Shown: positions 1-9,865 of the stretch, in pieces | How positions within the stretch are numbered: position 1 is the first letter of the stretch | How the letters are laid out: every line of letters starts with the position of its first letter | Assembly: GCF_013463155.1 (NCBI RefSeq) | Contig: NZ_CP040781.1 | Span: forward strand, 496,001-560,000 | From: Staphylococcus sp. 17KM0847 | GTDB taxonomy: Bacteria; Bacillota; Bacilli; Staphylococcales; Staphylococcaceae | Direction of reading: 5' to 3' | DNA length: 64,000 nucleotides | Translations under genes and position numbers: made by a program | Notes under the pieces: generated by a model | Databases searched by the model: none | Seen by the model: only the letters and a program-made list of their open reading frames with translations | Told to the model about the DNA's origin: nothing

Positions 1-2
1 TC

Positions 3-368
3 ATAAACTTAATGCAGAAGTTACAAAGAGAGCGTAATATCACTTTTTTATTTATTGCACATGATCTTTCAATGGTGAAGTATATTTCAGATAGAATTGC
101 AGTGATGCATTTAGGGCGAATTGTAGAGATAGGCACAGCAGAGCATATATACAACCACCCTATACATCCTTATACGCAATCATTATTATCGGCAGTGCCA
201 CAACCTGACCCAGAAAGTGAACGTCAAAGAAAACGTATAACTTATACACATGATGCAACACAAAATGACCGACGTACATTGCAAGAAGTGAGTTCAGGAC
301 ATTATGTGTTTGCGACAGATGAAGAGTTAAAGGAATACCAACAGACAAATAAGAAAGTGGATGTATGA
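3..368 (+). CDS. oppF: Oligopeptide ABC transporter ATPase OppF, 3' part only
   Basis: This is the C-terminal end of an ATP-binding subunit that energises oligopeptide uptake at the membrane. The reading frame is open from the window edge, so the true start, Walker A and signature motif lie outside. What is visible is the switch region with the H-loop (FIAHDLSMVKYISDRIAVMH) and the oligopeptide/dipeptide transporter C-terminal extension (HPYTQSLLSAVPQP). The stop lies 23 nt before the GTG of an oppA gene, so both belong to one operon. In S. aureus the opp3 operon ends the same way, upstream of trpS and spxA, which supports OppF rather than OppD. Confidence 0.88.
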   Translation: MNLMQKLQRERNITFLFIAHDLSMVKYISDRIAVMHLGRIVEIGTAEHIYNHPIHPYTQSLLSAVPQPDPESERQRKRITYTHDATQNDRRTLQEVSSGHYVFATDEELKEYQQTNKKVDV

Positions 369-391
369 GCTTAGGGAAAGGGGAATGACAA

Positions 392-2056
392 GTGAATACT
401 AGAAAAATATTAAAAATATGCATTATGATGATCAGTGCTGTACTTGTTCTTTCAGCTTGTGGCAGTGCAGAAGGCATTTACGATAGTAAAGGACAAGTTT
501 TTCGTAAGGTAATTCCACAAGATATGTCATCATTGGACTCTGCCAAAGTAACAGACGCTGTAAGTTTTGATAAATTCAATCAAGTTTATGAAGGTCTATA
601 CGTGTTAGATGAAAAAGATCAGGCTATACCAGGTGTTGCCAAAGGGGATCCTCAAATATCTGAAGATGGTAAGACATGGACAGTCCAACTGCGAAAAGAT
701 GCAAAATGGTCAAACGGTGATCCTGTGACGGCACATGACTTTGAATTTGCATGGAAACGTGTACTCGATCCAGAAACAGCATCTGAATATGCGTATATTA
801 TGTATGATTTGAAAAATGCAGAAGCGATTAATGCAGGAGACAAGCAACCTGAATCTCTAGGGGTTAAGGCGTTAGATGATTATACGTTGGAGTTTGAACT
901 AACAAAACCTGTACCGTATTTCAAAGAGATGTTAGCGTTTGGTACATTTTTACCACAAAATGAAAAAGTAGTTAAAAAATATGGAGAACGCTACGGAACA
1001 ACAGAAAATAAGACGGTATACAATGGACCGTTTAAAGTAAAAGAATGGGCTGTTGAAGATAAAATTTTATTAGTTAAAAATGACAAATACTGGGATAAAG
1101 ATGTTGTGAAGTTAGATAAAGTCAATTATAAAGTTTTAAAAGATGGTCAAGCAGGTGCTTCTTTATATGACACAAACTCAGTAGATGATACGACAATCTC
1201 GTCAGAACAAGTAGATAAATATAAGGAGAACCCAGCATTAGAAAAACGTTTATTAGCCTCAACATTTTATTTGAAGTTAAATCAAGGAAAAGTGCCTGCG
1301 TTAAAAAACAAAAACTTGCGTCTTGCACTTGCGCAATCAATAGACAAACAAGCATATGTTGATGCCGTGCTAAATAACGGTTCAGAACCAAGTGATGGTT
1401 TTACAGCAAAAGCTACAGCAAAAGCACCGAATGGTTCGGACTATGCGGATCAAATTAACTCACCGTTAACGTATAATCCTAAAATGGCACAAAAAAACTA
1501 TGAGACTGCTAAAAAAGAACTCGGTGAAGGCACTTTTACATTTAGGTTGAATACAGAGGATACACCTAGCTCTAAAATATCTGCAGAATTTATTAAGTCT
1601 CAAATTGAGAAAAATTTACCTGGTGTTACGATTAAAATTCAACAATTACCGTTTAAACAGCGTATTGCAAGAGAACAAAGTGAAAACTATGATATTTCAC
1701 TTTCTGGTTGGGGGCCAGATTATCCAGATGCATTAACGTTTTTAAATATTATGACAACAGGTAATTCATCAAACAACACAGGATGGAGTAATAAAAAGTA
1801 CGATAATATGTTAAAAGAGGCGAATGGTGCATTATTGCAAAAAGAAAATGAGCGTAATGAAAAGTTGATCGAGGCAGAAACAATTTTATTAAATGAAGTG
1901 CCTATTGCGCCTATTTATCAAAAAGGAGAGGCACATTTAACGAATCCGCAAGTGAAAAATTTACAGTATCATAACATTAGTGGAGATACGACTTTAAAAT
2001 ACACATATATTGACAAAAGTATTGATCGTGAAACAGGTAAGAAAAAAGAAAAGTAG
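392..2056 (+). CDS. oppA: Oligopeptide-binding lipoprotein OppA
   Basis: A 554-residue extracellular solute-binding protein (family 5) that captures peptides for the Opp permease. The start is GTG, preceded by an AAAGGGGA ribosome-binding site. The N-terminus is a lipoprotein signal: a basic stretch, a hydrophobic core and the lipobox LSAC with the lipidated Cys at about residue 23. The family-5 signature is visible in the LRKDAKWSNGDPVTAHDFEFAW segment. The length fits the family. It is the last gene of the opp operon, directly after oppF, and is followed by a strong terminator. Which peptides it prefers cannot be told from sequence. Confidence 0.93.
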   Translation: MNTRKILKICIMMISAVLVLSACGSAEGIYDSKGQVFRKVIPQDMSSLDSAKVTDAVSFDKFNQVYEGLYVLDEKDQAIPGVAKGDPQISEDGKTWTVQLRKDAKWSNGDPVTAHDFEFAWKRVLDPETASEYAYIMYDLKNAEAINAGDKQPESLGVKALDDYTLEFELTKPVPYFKEMLAFGTFLPQNEKVVKKYGERYGTTENKTVYNGPFKVKEWAVEDKILLVKNDKYWDKDVVKLDKVNYKVLKDGQAGASLYDTNSVDDTTISSEQVDKYKENPALEKRLLASTFYLKLNQGKVPALKNKNLRLALAQSIDKQAYVDAVLNNGSEPSDGFTAKATAKAPNGSDYADQINSPLTYNPKMAQKNYETAKKELGEGTFTFRLNTEDTPSSKISAEFIKSQIEKNLPGVTIKIQQLPFKQRIAREQSENYDISLSGWGPDYPDALTFLNIMTTGNSSNNTGWSNKKYDNMLKEANGALLQKENERNEKLIEAETILLNEVPIAPIYQKGEAHLTNPQVKNLQYHNISGDTTLKYTYIDKSIDRETGKKKEK

Positions 2057-2058
2057 TT

Positions 2059-2105
2059 AAAAAGGATTGCACACCGAGGAACATTACAAGGTGTGCAATC
2101 CTTTT
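2059..2105 (+). terminator. Rho-independent terminator of the opp operon
   Basis: Two arms of about 16 nt (AAAAGGATTGCACACC and its complement) enclose a short loop and end in a T-rich stretch right after oppA. The A/T flanks also allow it to end trpS transcription from the other side. Confidence 0.85.
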
Positions 2106-2180
2106 GTATGATATGTGAGGTGACGTGGAATGAGCGGTATAGAAAGTTTTAAGTCAGATTTTTGTTGCTCTGAATTTTTC

Positions 2181-3194
<1,014 letters not shown>

Positions 3195-3344
3195 CTATCA
3201 TAGATATACTTAATAATATTATAACAGTATTTTCATTATTTGTAATTTGTGATAAGGTAGAAATAACAATTGATTAGATAGGTTGAATAGCTCTACGACT
3301 AAAGTCTGATTATTTGAATAAAAAATTTTTAATTGTATTTTCTC

Positions 3345-3496
3345 ATTTAATTTTAATGTTCAAGATTTATAATATAACCATAGCGTTAGAAGACAAGGGC
3401 TAGAAAGTTTTAAACGTTTTGACATATATTGTGCGGTCAATCTTGAAACGTTAAATTTTAAATGAATTTAATTCATTAACTAGGAGAGTGAGATGT
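3345..3496 (+). promoter_or_regulatory. Leader and likely promoter region of spxA
   Basis: The 320-nt gap between the divergent trpS and spxA genes holds a good -10 hexamer TATAAT at 3368-3373 with no clear -35. Downstream, an imperfect inverted repeat (arms about 3408-3423 and 3436-3455, sharing TTTAA.CGTTT..GAC) would lie in the spxA 5' leader. The ribosome-binding site TAGGAGAG is at 3481-3488. Several promoters are known upstream of spx in other Firmicutes, so more than one start is likely. Confidence 0.45.
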
Positions 3497-3892
3497 ATGG
3501 TAACATTATTTACTTCACCAAGTTGCACATCTTGCCGTAAAGCGAAAGCATGGTTACAAGAACATGACATTCCGTATACGGAGCGAAATATTTTCTCTGA
3601 GCATTTAACATTAGATGAAATCAAAGAAATTCTTAAAATGACTGAAGATGGAACAGATGAAATTATCTCAACGCGTTCAAAAACATATCAAAAGTTAAAC
3701 GTGGATATCGATTCTTTACCACTTCAAGATTTATACACAATCATTCAAGATAATCCTGGAATTTTACGTCGTCCAATCATCCTAGACGAAAAAAGATTAC
3801 AAGTGGGTTATAACGAAGATGAAATTCGCCGATTCCTACCACGCAAAGTGCGTACGTTCCAATTGCTTGAAGCACAACGTATGGTAGACTAA
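3497..3892 (+). CDS. spxA: Redox-responsive transcription regulator SpxA
   Basis: A 131-residue ArsC-family protein that binds the RNA polymerase alpha C-terminal domain and switches transcription under thiol stress. It begins [17 protein letters not shown], with the redox CxxC at Cys10 and Cys13, and is almost identical to S. aureus Spx in length and sequence. I chose ATG 3497 rather than the in-frame GTG nine bases upstream, because TAGGAGAG is then correctly spaced and the N-terminus matches the family. Spx is degraded by ClpXP with the adaptor SpxH, encoded 5 kb downstream. MecA, a ClpC adaptor, is the next gene. Confidence 0.97.
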   Translation: MVTLFTSPSCTSCRKAKAWLQEHDIPYTERNIFSEHLTLDEIKEILKMTEDGTDEIISTRSKTYQKLNVDIDSLPLQDLYTIIQDNPGILRRPIILDEKRLQVGYNEDEIRRFLPRKVRTFQLLEAQRMVD

Positions 3893-3929
3893 ACTATTTT
3901 TGAAGACACTTTTTAATTTAAATACTCCT

Positions 3930-3995
3930 CTATTTATGGTTGATTGCGTCCATAAATAGTCTAAAAACAGTGCGTCGCATAACGTACTGTTTTTT
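3930..3995 (+). terminator. spxA terminator, tandem hairpins
   Basis: A first hairpin (CTATTTATGG and its complement, 3930-3959) is followed by a second (AACAGTGCG/CGTACTGTT, 3968-3991) that runs into a six-T tract. The second is the typical intrinsic terminator. Confidence 0.75.
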
Positions 3996-4233
3996 GTATG
4001 TAATCAAATAATATCGATGATTGATAAGCACCGAATCTCATATGCTAATCATAGTTTGTAATGATAAGGTTGAAATAATGAATGATATTGTTTAATCTCT
4101 TCTATTTAGGGAATGATGGTATATGTTACAATAAGAGTATATTAAGGAAATAAAGAAACAAAAAAATTGTAATTTGAATGATGATTTCATACAATAGGGG
4201 TACTATTCATCGACTGTAAGGGAGTGTGATGAT

Positions 4234-4941
4234 ATGAGAATAGAACGTATTGACGATATGACAGTAAAACTATTTATCACATATACAGATATTGAAGCAC
4301 GTGGTTTTCGTCGTGAAGATTTATGGACAAACCGACAACGTGGAGAAGAGTTTTTTTGGTCTGTTATGGAAGAAGTTAATGAAGAAGAAGATTTTGTTGT
4401 AGAGGGTCCACTTTGGATTCAAGTACACGCTTTTGAAAAAGGTGTAGAAGTGACAATTTCAAAATCAAAAGATGAATCTCTTATGGATGTATCAGACGAA
4501 AATAACGCTTTTGAAGAAATTGATAATCACTTAAATGATCTCTTATCACAATCACTAAAAGAACAAGATACATCTGATCAAAACAAAGAAAGAAAGCAGC
4601 GTGAAACAACGAAAAATCATAGTGCTTCACGAGGTACAATGCCATTAACTCGAACAGCATTATTCAAGTTTGAAGGTTTAGAATCATTAATTGATTATGC
4701 CTATCACAACAATCAACAATTGACAAAATTTGAAGATTTATTGTATATGATTGATAAAACGTACTATTATGCAGTTCATTTTGATACAGATGTGACAGAA
4801 GAACAAATCCATGATTTTTATAGTCAAATGTTAGAGTTTGCGAAGTTAAGTGATAAAACGGAAGTATATCTCAATGACTATGGAAAGATCGTTATGAGCC
4901 ATAATGTAACAGAACAAGTTAAGAGATATTTTTCATTGTGA
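4234..4941 (+). CDS. mecA: ClpC adaptor protein MecA
   Basis: A 235-residue adaptor that hands substrates to the ClpCP protease. The N-terminal substrate-binding domain (MRIERIDDMTVKLFITYTDI, residues 1-20) and the C-terminal ClpC-binding domain (from about residue 145, ALFKFEGLESLIDYA) are both visible. They are joined by an acidic, low-complexity linker. The name is shared with, but unrelated to, the methicillin-resistance gene. In Bacillus, MecA delivers ComK to ClpCP; comK is present in this window at 46.9-47.6 kb. Its position directly after spxA is conserved in staphylococci. Confidence 0.96.
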   Translation: MRIERIDDMTVKLFITYTDIEARGFRREDLWTNRQRGEEFFWSVMEEVNEEEDFVVEGPLWIQVHAFEKGVEVTISKSKDESLMDVSDENNAFEEIDNHLNDLLSQSLKEQDTSDQNKERKQRETTKNHSASRGTMPLTRTALFKFEGLESLIDYAYHNNQQLTKFEDLLYMIDKTYYYAVHFDTDVTEEQIHDFYSQMLEFAKLSDKTEVYLNDYGKIVMSHNVTEQVKRYFSL

Positions 4942-4954
4942 TTAATGTCATCGA

Positions 4955-5000
4955 TAAAAGGTGTCATGCAAGCATTTTCTGTTTGTATGGCATCTTTTTT
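4955..5000 (+). terminator. mecA terminator
   Basis: Inverted arms AAAAGGTGTCATGCAA and GTATGGCATCTTTT around a short loop, with a T-run, lie just after the mecA stop. Confidence 0.75.
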
Positions 5001-5054
5001 ATGGTTTAAAGTAATTAGGCAGAAATAGACGTGTGATATTATGAGGTGATTGTT

Positions 5055-6020
5055 TTGCTCATAGCTTATAATAAAAGGAAAGAACGTATATTAGCCCAAT
5101 ATGCAGACCAAACAGAAGCTTACTATTGTCCCATATGTCAAGCGCCTGTGATTTTAAGGAGTGGTTGTTGTAAGGTACCGCACTTTGCGCATCGTACATT
5201 GTCACATCATAAACATACAGGAAGGAGAGAATCAGAAGTACATTGTTATTTAAAGCATAAAATTTATGAGTTATTTTCTAAAAAATATAATGATGTTCAA
5301 CTTGAACCCTATGTTTACAATATTAATCAAATCCCTGATATTATTGTGGATCAATATGTTATTGAAATACAGTTGAGCGCCATATCGCCAGTAGACATTG
5401 CTAATAGAACTAAAGGGCTAACATCAGCAGGATATAAAGTGATATGGTTAACAGCATTACCACGATATAAGTGTGGAACTTATTATTTCAATCAGTTACA
5501 ACAAACGTGTATAAGACCAGAACAGCATGGTTTGTATAGTGTAGATATTCACACAGGTAAGCTGTTTTATCTATCGAACATAATAGCGATTACGCCTCGT
5601 CAGTTTGTGGCAGAGAAGCATGAACTGTCATATTATCAGTTATTAACACATTATGACTCGACACAATATACAAATAATATGATAAGAAAAATAAGTGTGA
5701 CGCGTATTCTTCAATATATTGCACAATGTCGTCGTAAAAACACGGTCCACGATGAAGTGTTATCGATTATGTATCGTTTACAATTATCAGACATACAAGT
5801 GACTCGAATAACGGGTTTTATTTTTCCAGAACAGTTGTACGTTTCTACGCATCCTGTCTTATGGCAGCTTAAACTGTTGGAAGCAATCTATTATCAACGC
5901 TCTGTGTATGATGTATTATCTAAATGTATGAAGTTTAGACATTTTGCAATCAATGATAAGCCACATCCTGAAATTATTAATCGATTAAGTGAGTGTTATA
6001 GAAAAATTTTAAAAATATAA
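5055..6020 (+). CDS. coiA: CoiA-family competence protein
   Basis: A protein of about 321 residues of the CoiA family, known in streptococci as needed for processing incoming DNA during transformation. The N-terminus carries a zinc-finger-like CPIC(x)nC region (YYCPICQAPVILRSGCCKVPHFAHR). It is followed by the nuclease-like core, with PDIIVDQYVIEIQLS giving the D..E.Q acidic pattern around residues 95-110. I prefer the TTG at 5055 because GAGGTGAT is spaced correctly before it; the in-frame GTG at 5046 lies inside that ribosome-binding site. It sits between mecA and pepF, as in other staphylococci. Confidence 0.85.
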   Translation: MLIAYNKRKERILAQYADQTEAYYCPICQAPVILRSGCCKVPHFAHRTLSHHKHTGRRESEVHCYLKHKIYELFSKKYNDVQLEPYVYNINQIPDIIVDQYVIEIQLSAISPVDIANRTKGLTSAGYKVIWLTALPRYKCGTYYFNQLQQTCIRPEQHGLYSVDIHTGKLFYLSNIIAITPRQFVAEKHELSYYQLLTHYDSTQYTNNMIRKISVTRILQYIAQCRRKNTVHDEVLSIMYRLQLSDIQVTRITGFIFPEQLYVSTHPVLWQLKLLEAIYYQRSVYDVLSKCMKFRHFAINDKPHPEIINRLSECYRKILKI

Positions 6021-6093
6021 CTTAATGATGTGCATTTTTTATCTAAAAATGAGAAAATAGCGTTAATTATCAAATAATTGTAGGAGGCATACG

Positions 6094-7905
6094 ATGACAA
6101 ATCAAGTTACGAGAGAAGCACAGGAACAAAAGTATCCAGAACATACATGGGATCTGACAACCATTTTTAAAGATGATACAGCTTGGGAAAGTGCGTTTGA
6201 ACAAGTATCGAATCGTATTGGTGAAGAACAACAGTATAAAGGTCACTTGGGTGACAGTGCTGAAACGCTTTATGCAGCGCTGTGTTTACAAGATGAAATA
6301 GAGGGAGATCTAGAATCTGTTTATGTTTATGCACACTTGAAACAAGACCAAGACACTAGCAACGATAAGTATACAGGTTTTGAAGCGCGTGCACATCAGT
6401 TAATCATTCGTTTTAGTTCAGCATGGAGCTTTTTAGTGCCTGAATTATTACAAATCGATGAAACAACACTTCAAACATTTTTAGATACACATGACGATTT
6501 AAAACATTATGCATTTGCGTTAGAGATGATTAATCGTCAACGACCACATGTTTTAGATGCTGATAAGGAGAAACTTTTAACTGAAGCACAAGATGCGCTG
6601 TCGACAGCGAGCAATGTATTTAGTATGTTCGATAATGCAGATTTGACATTTGAGGACGTAACAGATAAAGATGGACATCAACATCCTCTGACACAAGGAA
6701 CATTTATTAAATATTTGGAATCCGATGATCGTGTGTTACGTGAATCAGCATACAATAGTGTGTATAAAGCTTACGGTGCATACAATAATACTTTGAGTGC
6801 GACACTTGCAGGAGAAGTAAAAAAACATGTATTTAATGCACGTGCACATCATTATAAAACAGCACGTGAACAAGCTTTAAGTCATAATTATATACCGGAA
6901 ACGGTGTACGATAACTTGGTGAAAACCGTACATAAGCATTTACCTTTGTTACATAGATATACAAAGTTACGTCAAAGATTGTTAGGTATCGATGATTTGA
7001 AAATGTATGATATGTATACCCCACTTGTAAAAGATATTAAGTTTGATATGCCTTATGATGAGGCGGTTGAATGGATGCTTAAAGGCTTAGCACCAATGGG
7101 CGACACATACTTAAATGTAATTAAAGAAGGTTTAAGCAATGGTTGGGTAGATGTTTATGAAAACAAAGGTAAACGTTCAGGTGCATATTCATCAGGTGCA
7201 CACCAAACCAACCCGTTTATTTTATTAAATTGGTCAGACACAGTATCAGACTTATTTACACTTGTGCATGAGTTTGGTCATTCTGTACATAGTTATTTTA
7301 GTCGTAAACATCAATCTTCTACATATAGTGGTTACTCCATTTTTGTAGCAGAAGTGGCATCAACATGTAATGAGGCATTACTGAGTCACTACATGGAACA
7401 GCATTTAGATGACAAGCGTAGACTTTTATTGCTTAATCAAGAACTGGAGCGCTTTCGTGCTACTTTATTTCGTCAGACAATGTTTGCAGAATTTGAACAT
7501 AAAATTCATCAAATAGAAGAAGCAGGGGAGCCATTGACAGCACAGCGCATGAATGAAGAATACGCACAATTAAATCGTCAATATTTTGGAGATACGGTTG
7601 AAACAGATGAGCATATTAGTAAAGAGTGGTCACGCATTCCACACTTTTATATGAATTATTATGTATACCAATATGCAACGGGTTATAGTGCAGCTCAAAG
7701 TTTAAGTCATCAAATTTTAACAGAGGGCCAACCTGCAGTTGAGAGATATATTAATGAATTTTTGAAAAAAGGAAGTTCTAATTATCCTATCGAGTTATTG
7801 AAAAATGCAGGGGTAGATATGAATACACCTCAGCCAATTGAAGAAGCATTACATGTTTTTGAACAAAAGTTAGATGCGTTTGAAAAGTTAATGGAAACAG
7901 TATAA
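6094..7905 (+). CDS. pepF: Oligoendopeptidase F
   Basis: A 603-residue M3-family zinc metallopeptidase that cleaves peptides in the cytosol. The catalytic HEFGH motif is at residues 392-396, with a downstream glutamate about 25 residues later in the VAEVASTCNE segment, as expected for the family. The ribosome-binding site TAGGAGG precedes the ATG. The position is logical for handling peptides imported by Opp, although PepF may also take part in protein turnover. The 3' end lies directly against the RsaE regulatory region. Confidence 0.96.
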   Translation: MTNQVTREAQEQKYPEHTWDLTTIFKDDTAWESAFEQVSNRIGEEQQYKGHLGDSAETLYAALCLQDEIEGDLESVYVYAHLKQDQDTSNDKYTGFEARAHQLIIRFSSAWSFLVPELLQIDETTLQTFLDTHDDLKHYAFALEMINRQRPHVLDADKEKLLTEAQDALSTASNVFSMFDNADLTFEDVTDKDGHQHPLTQGTFIKYLESDDRVLRESAYNSVYKAYGAYNNTLSATLAGEVKKHVFNARAHHYKTAREQALSHNYIPETVYDNLVKTVHKHLPLLHRYTKLRQRLLGIDDLKMYDMYTPLVKDIKFDMPYDEAVEWMLKGLAPMGDTYLNVIKEGLSNGWVDVYENKGKRSGAYSSGAHQTNPFILLNWSDTVSDLFTLVHEFGHSVHSYFSRKHQSSTYSGYSIFVAEVASTCNEALLSHYMEQHLDDKRRLLLLNQELERFRATLFRQTMFAEFEHKIHQIEEAGEPLTAQRMNEEYAQLNRQYFGDTVETDEHISKEWSRIPHFYMNYYVYQYATGYSAAQSLSHQILTEGQPAVERYINEFLKKGSSNYPIELLKNAGVDMNTPQPIEEALHVFEQKLDAFEKLMETV

Positions 7906-7957
7906 TTGTGAATTCGCTTACAATATGACGGAATTGTGAAATTTTTAATTTTTGTAA
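7906..7957 (+). promoter_or_regulatory. Candidate Rex and SrrA/ResD-like boxes upstream of RsaE
   Basis: TTGTGAATTCGCTTACAA at 7906-7923 matches 14 of 18 positions of the Rex operator TTGTGAAWWWWTTCACAA. A second TTGTGAA at 7934-7940 starts an AT-rich box ending TTTTTGTAA at 7957, just upstream of the -35. The homologous small RNA is known to respond to the SrrAB/ResDE two-component system and, in Bacillus, to Rex. Assignment of each box here is inferred from motif reading. Confidence 0.5.
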
Positions 7958-7966
7958 GTTAAAGGG

Positions 7967-7995
7967 TTGAAAGCCATCAAGAGGCATGATATATT
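7967..7995 (+). promoter_or_regulatory. Promoter of RsaE
   Basis: TTGAAA (7967-7972) and TATATT (7990-7995) with a 17-nt spacer are followed 8 nt later by the recognised 5' end of the small RNA. Confidence 0.8.
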
Positions 7996-8003
7996 ATGAG
8001 CAT

Positions 8004-8099
8004 GAAATTAATCACATAACAAACATACCCCTTTGTTTGAAGTGAAAAATTTCTCCCATCCCCTTTGTTTAGCGCCGTGTTCGAACACGGCGTTTTTTT
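8004..8099 (+). ncRNA. rsaE: RsaE (RoxS) regulatory small RNA
   Basis: I recognise the conserved RsaE sequence of about 96 nt. It begins GAAATTAATCACATAAC and carries two C-rich single-stranded seed regions (ACCCCTTTG and TCCCATCCCCTTTG). It ends in the terminator hairpin CGCCGTG/CACGGCG with a seven-T tail. RsaE/RoxS base-pairs with the ribosome-binding sites of central-metabolism and TCA-cycle mRNAs and is induced by nitric oxide and altered respiration. The location downstream of pepF is the same as in S. aureus. Two C-rich motifs that could pair with AGGGG sites are intact. Confidence 0.92.
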
Positions 8100-8116
8100 A
8101 TGATATTTTTTAAAAT

Positions 8117-8272
8117 GATAAACGCATACCGTAGATGTATAAAACTACAATGACTACGGTATGCGTTTATATTTATAGAAGTGACTAAGTTTATTGTACT
8201 TCATTTCACATGTATCAACAAAAAAGAGTGGGAGAGAAAGCGCTTTTTGCAAAAGCTTTCGTAGTCCCACTC
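8117..8272. repeat. Two intergenic hairpins between rsaE and spxH
   Basis: The first hairpin pairs TAAACGCATACCGTAG with its complement (8117-8173). It would serve as a two-way terminator. The second (8226-8272) has arms GAGTGGGA and TCCCACTC with inner GAAAGC/GCTTTC. It resembles a hairpin family scattered in staphylococcal intergenic DNA; that resemblance is from memory. Confidence 0.6.
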
Positions 8273-8381
8273 CAGCAAGTGTGATTAACAGTAAAAAATA
8301 CTTTTTACTTTAGATACCTACTGTCAATTACAAGTATTTACGCACGCATTTAAGATGATTTCCTTTTGTATGAATCAATGG

Positions 8382-9179
8382 TTACATACGTGATCTCCAG
8401 TATTCACCCTCTGGATGTTTTAATTTTTCAACTTTACGTTGTAACATTAGTTTTTTTAGTTCTTTACGCAATGTACGTTCAGGCCATTCATAGATCGTAC
8501 GCAATTCTTCTTCAGTAACCAATTGTTTTTGTTGAATATAGTCAGCAAGTGCAGGTGGTAGGCTCTTTTCTATCGGCGCCCCCATCATTTCATTAATAAT
8601 ATACGTATAAATATGATAAGGATAGAGTCCTTCAACTTTTAATCCTTCTTCTTGAACATCTTCATTAAAAAATACAAGAGAAGGTGCTATATCAATTTCC
8701 ATTTCACGTGCAATATGCAAATCAACTTTTAGACTGTCACGTAATTTGCCGTTTTTCAAGTCTTCTTGAAATACGTCGAAATCAAGACCAGCATTAATAA
8801 TACATTTTGCAATCATCTTTTCAGTAATAATATCTTTTTTAGGGATAATTTCATTTTGAATAAGATGCATAAAACGATGTGCCCTTGAACGACCTTGTAA
8901 TTCTGCTGCCTTGAAAACGAGTGCAATATTATCACGATCTGATGTACTCTGTGCTTGGCATTTTGTAAGTATGCGCAAAGACGGATTTAGAATATGGCGA
9001 ATACGGATATATTGGTTATATTCAATTCTTAATTTAGATAAAATAGCAGATAGTTTAAAACTGTCTTTACTAAACGGATCGAAAAACGAATAGATTTCAA
9101 TCTTACTTACCGGTGAAAGGTCTGTATCATTCGAACAGCTATTCACTACAACCCTTAATTCTTCCGTCATGTTTTTCAC
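8382..9179 (-). CDS. spxH: ClpXP adaptor SpxH (YjbH)
   Basis: A 265-residue DsbA/thioredoxin-fold adaptor that presents Spx to ClpXP for degradation. The segment IEIYSFFDPFSKDSFKLSA followed by the conserved IRIRHILNP is the family hallmark, and the overall match to S. aureus YjbH is strong. The place of the thioredoxin CxxC is occupied by SKDS, so no active-site thiol pair exists. This fits a protein-binding rather than a redox role. The next gene on the same strand is a truncated haemoglobin 6 nt away, upstream in transcription, so the two form an operon as in Bacillus yjbIH. Confidence 0.95.
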   Translation of the reverse strand: MKNMTEELRVVVNSCSNDTDLSPVSKIEIYSFFDPFSKDSFKLSAILSKLRIEYNQYIRIRHILNPSLRILTKCQAQSTSDRDNIALVFKAAELQGRSRAHRFMHLIQNEIIPKKDIITEKMIAKCIINAGLDFDVFQEDLKNGKLRDSLKVDLHIAREMEIDIAPSLVFFNEDVQEEGLKVEGLYPYHIYTYIINEMMGAPIEKSLPPALADYIQQKQLVTEEELRTIYEWPERTLRKELKKLMLQRKVEKLKHPEGEYWRSRM

Positions 9180-9185
9180 CTACAA

Positions 9186-9557
9186 TTAATTTTCTGTGTT
9201 AACCATATAATTGGCAGTTAACCGCAGTCTTTCATATAAATAATCACCTACATTATCTGGAAACTGCGCGGTTTGAATGGCAGTATGCATATTTTCAAGC
9301 CAAGCCTCTTTAGCATACTCATCGATAATGAAGGGCATATGCCTTTTTTTCAACATGGGGTGACCATGCTCTTGTGTGTAAAGGTCAGGGCCACCTAAAA
9401 ATTGTGTGAGAAATTGCTTTTGTTTACGTGCAGTTTCAGCAAAGTCGCCCGGAAATAAATGATTAATACGATTGTCTTGCTCGACTAATCTATAAAAATG
9501 ATCAATCATGCGATACAGTGCATCTTGACCAATCACTTCATAAGGCGTTTTTGTCAT
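9186..9557 (-). CDS. Truncated haemoglobin (group II)
   Basis: A 123-residue globin of the truncated (2-over-2) type, thought to bind O2 or NO. The sequence TPYEVIGQDALYRMIDHFYRLVEQD is the A/B helix region. HGHPMLKKRH contains the proximal histidine zone, and LFPGDF and FLGGPDLY are typical group II landmarks. I chose the ATG at 9557 because AAGGTGATA lies 7 nt before it; the longer frame starting at 9602 has no ribosome-binding site. It is the first gene of an operon with spxH, a pairing of a nitrosative-stress protein and the Spx adaptor. Confidence 0.9.
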   Translation of the reverse strand: MTKTPYEVIGQDALYRMIDHFYRLVEQDNRINHLFPGDFAETARKQKQFLTQFLGGPDLYTQEHGHPMLKKRHMPFIIDEYAKEAWLENMHTAIQTAQFPDNVGDYLYERLRLTANYMVNTEN

Positions 9558-9865
9558 ACTTATCACCTTTTTTAGTTTCATTCTATACATAAATAATAAC
9601 ATGAATTTTTACATTTCAAAGTAAAAACACTTATAGCATAAGTCTGGATATTGTTGACTCAGTGCAGTGTTCAACTTCCTATTCGTATATCAATGTAATA
9701 ATCAGATATACTCAAGAGATACATCGCTTATTTTCTGTTATAGTAATCTAAAATTAAGCCACTTTAAATGAGATATTCATCACTAGTACAGTCAACTGGA
9801 TTGACAGTATATGAATAGCAAGATGTTTCAATCTGAGTTGCTGTTCTGAGAAGGTGATATTCATC
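9558..9865. other. Intergenic region upstream of the haemoglobin-spxH operon
   Basis: About 308 nt that must hold the promoter of the leftward operon. The leftward CYTH gene ends at its other side. I see AT-rich sequence but no convincing operator, hairpin or small gene. Confidence 0.5.

Noticed and set aside
160-477. A minus-strand frame of 105 codons over the oppF-oppA junction
   Set aside because: It overlaps two well-supported genes on the other strand and shows no motif or ribosome-binding site.
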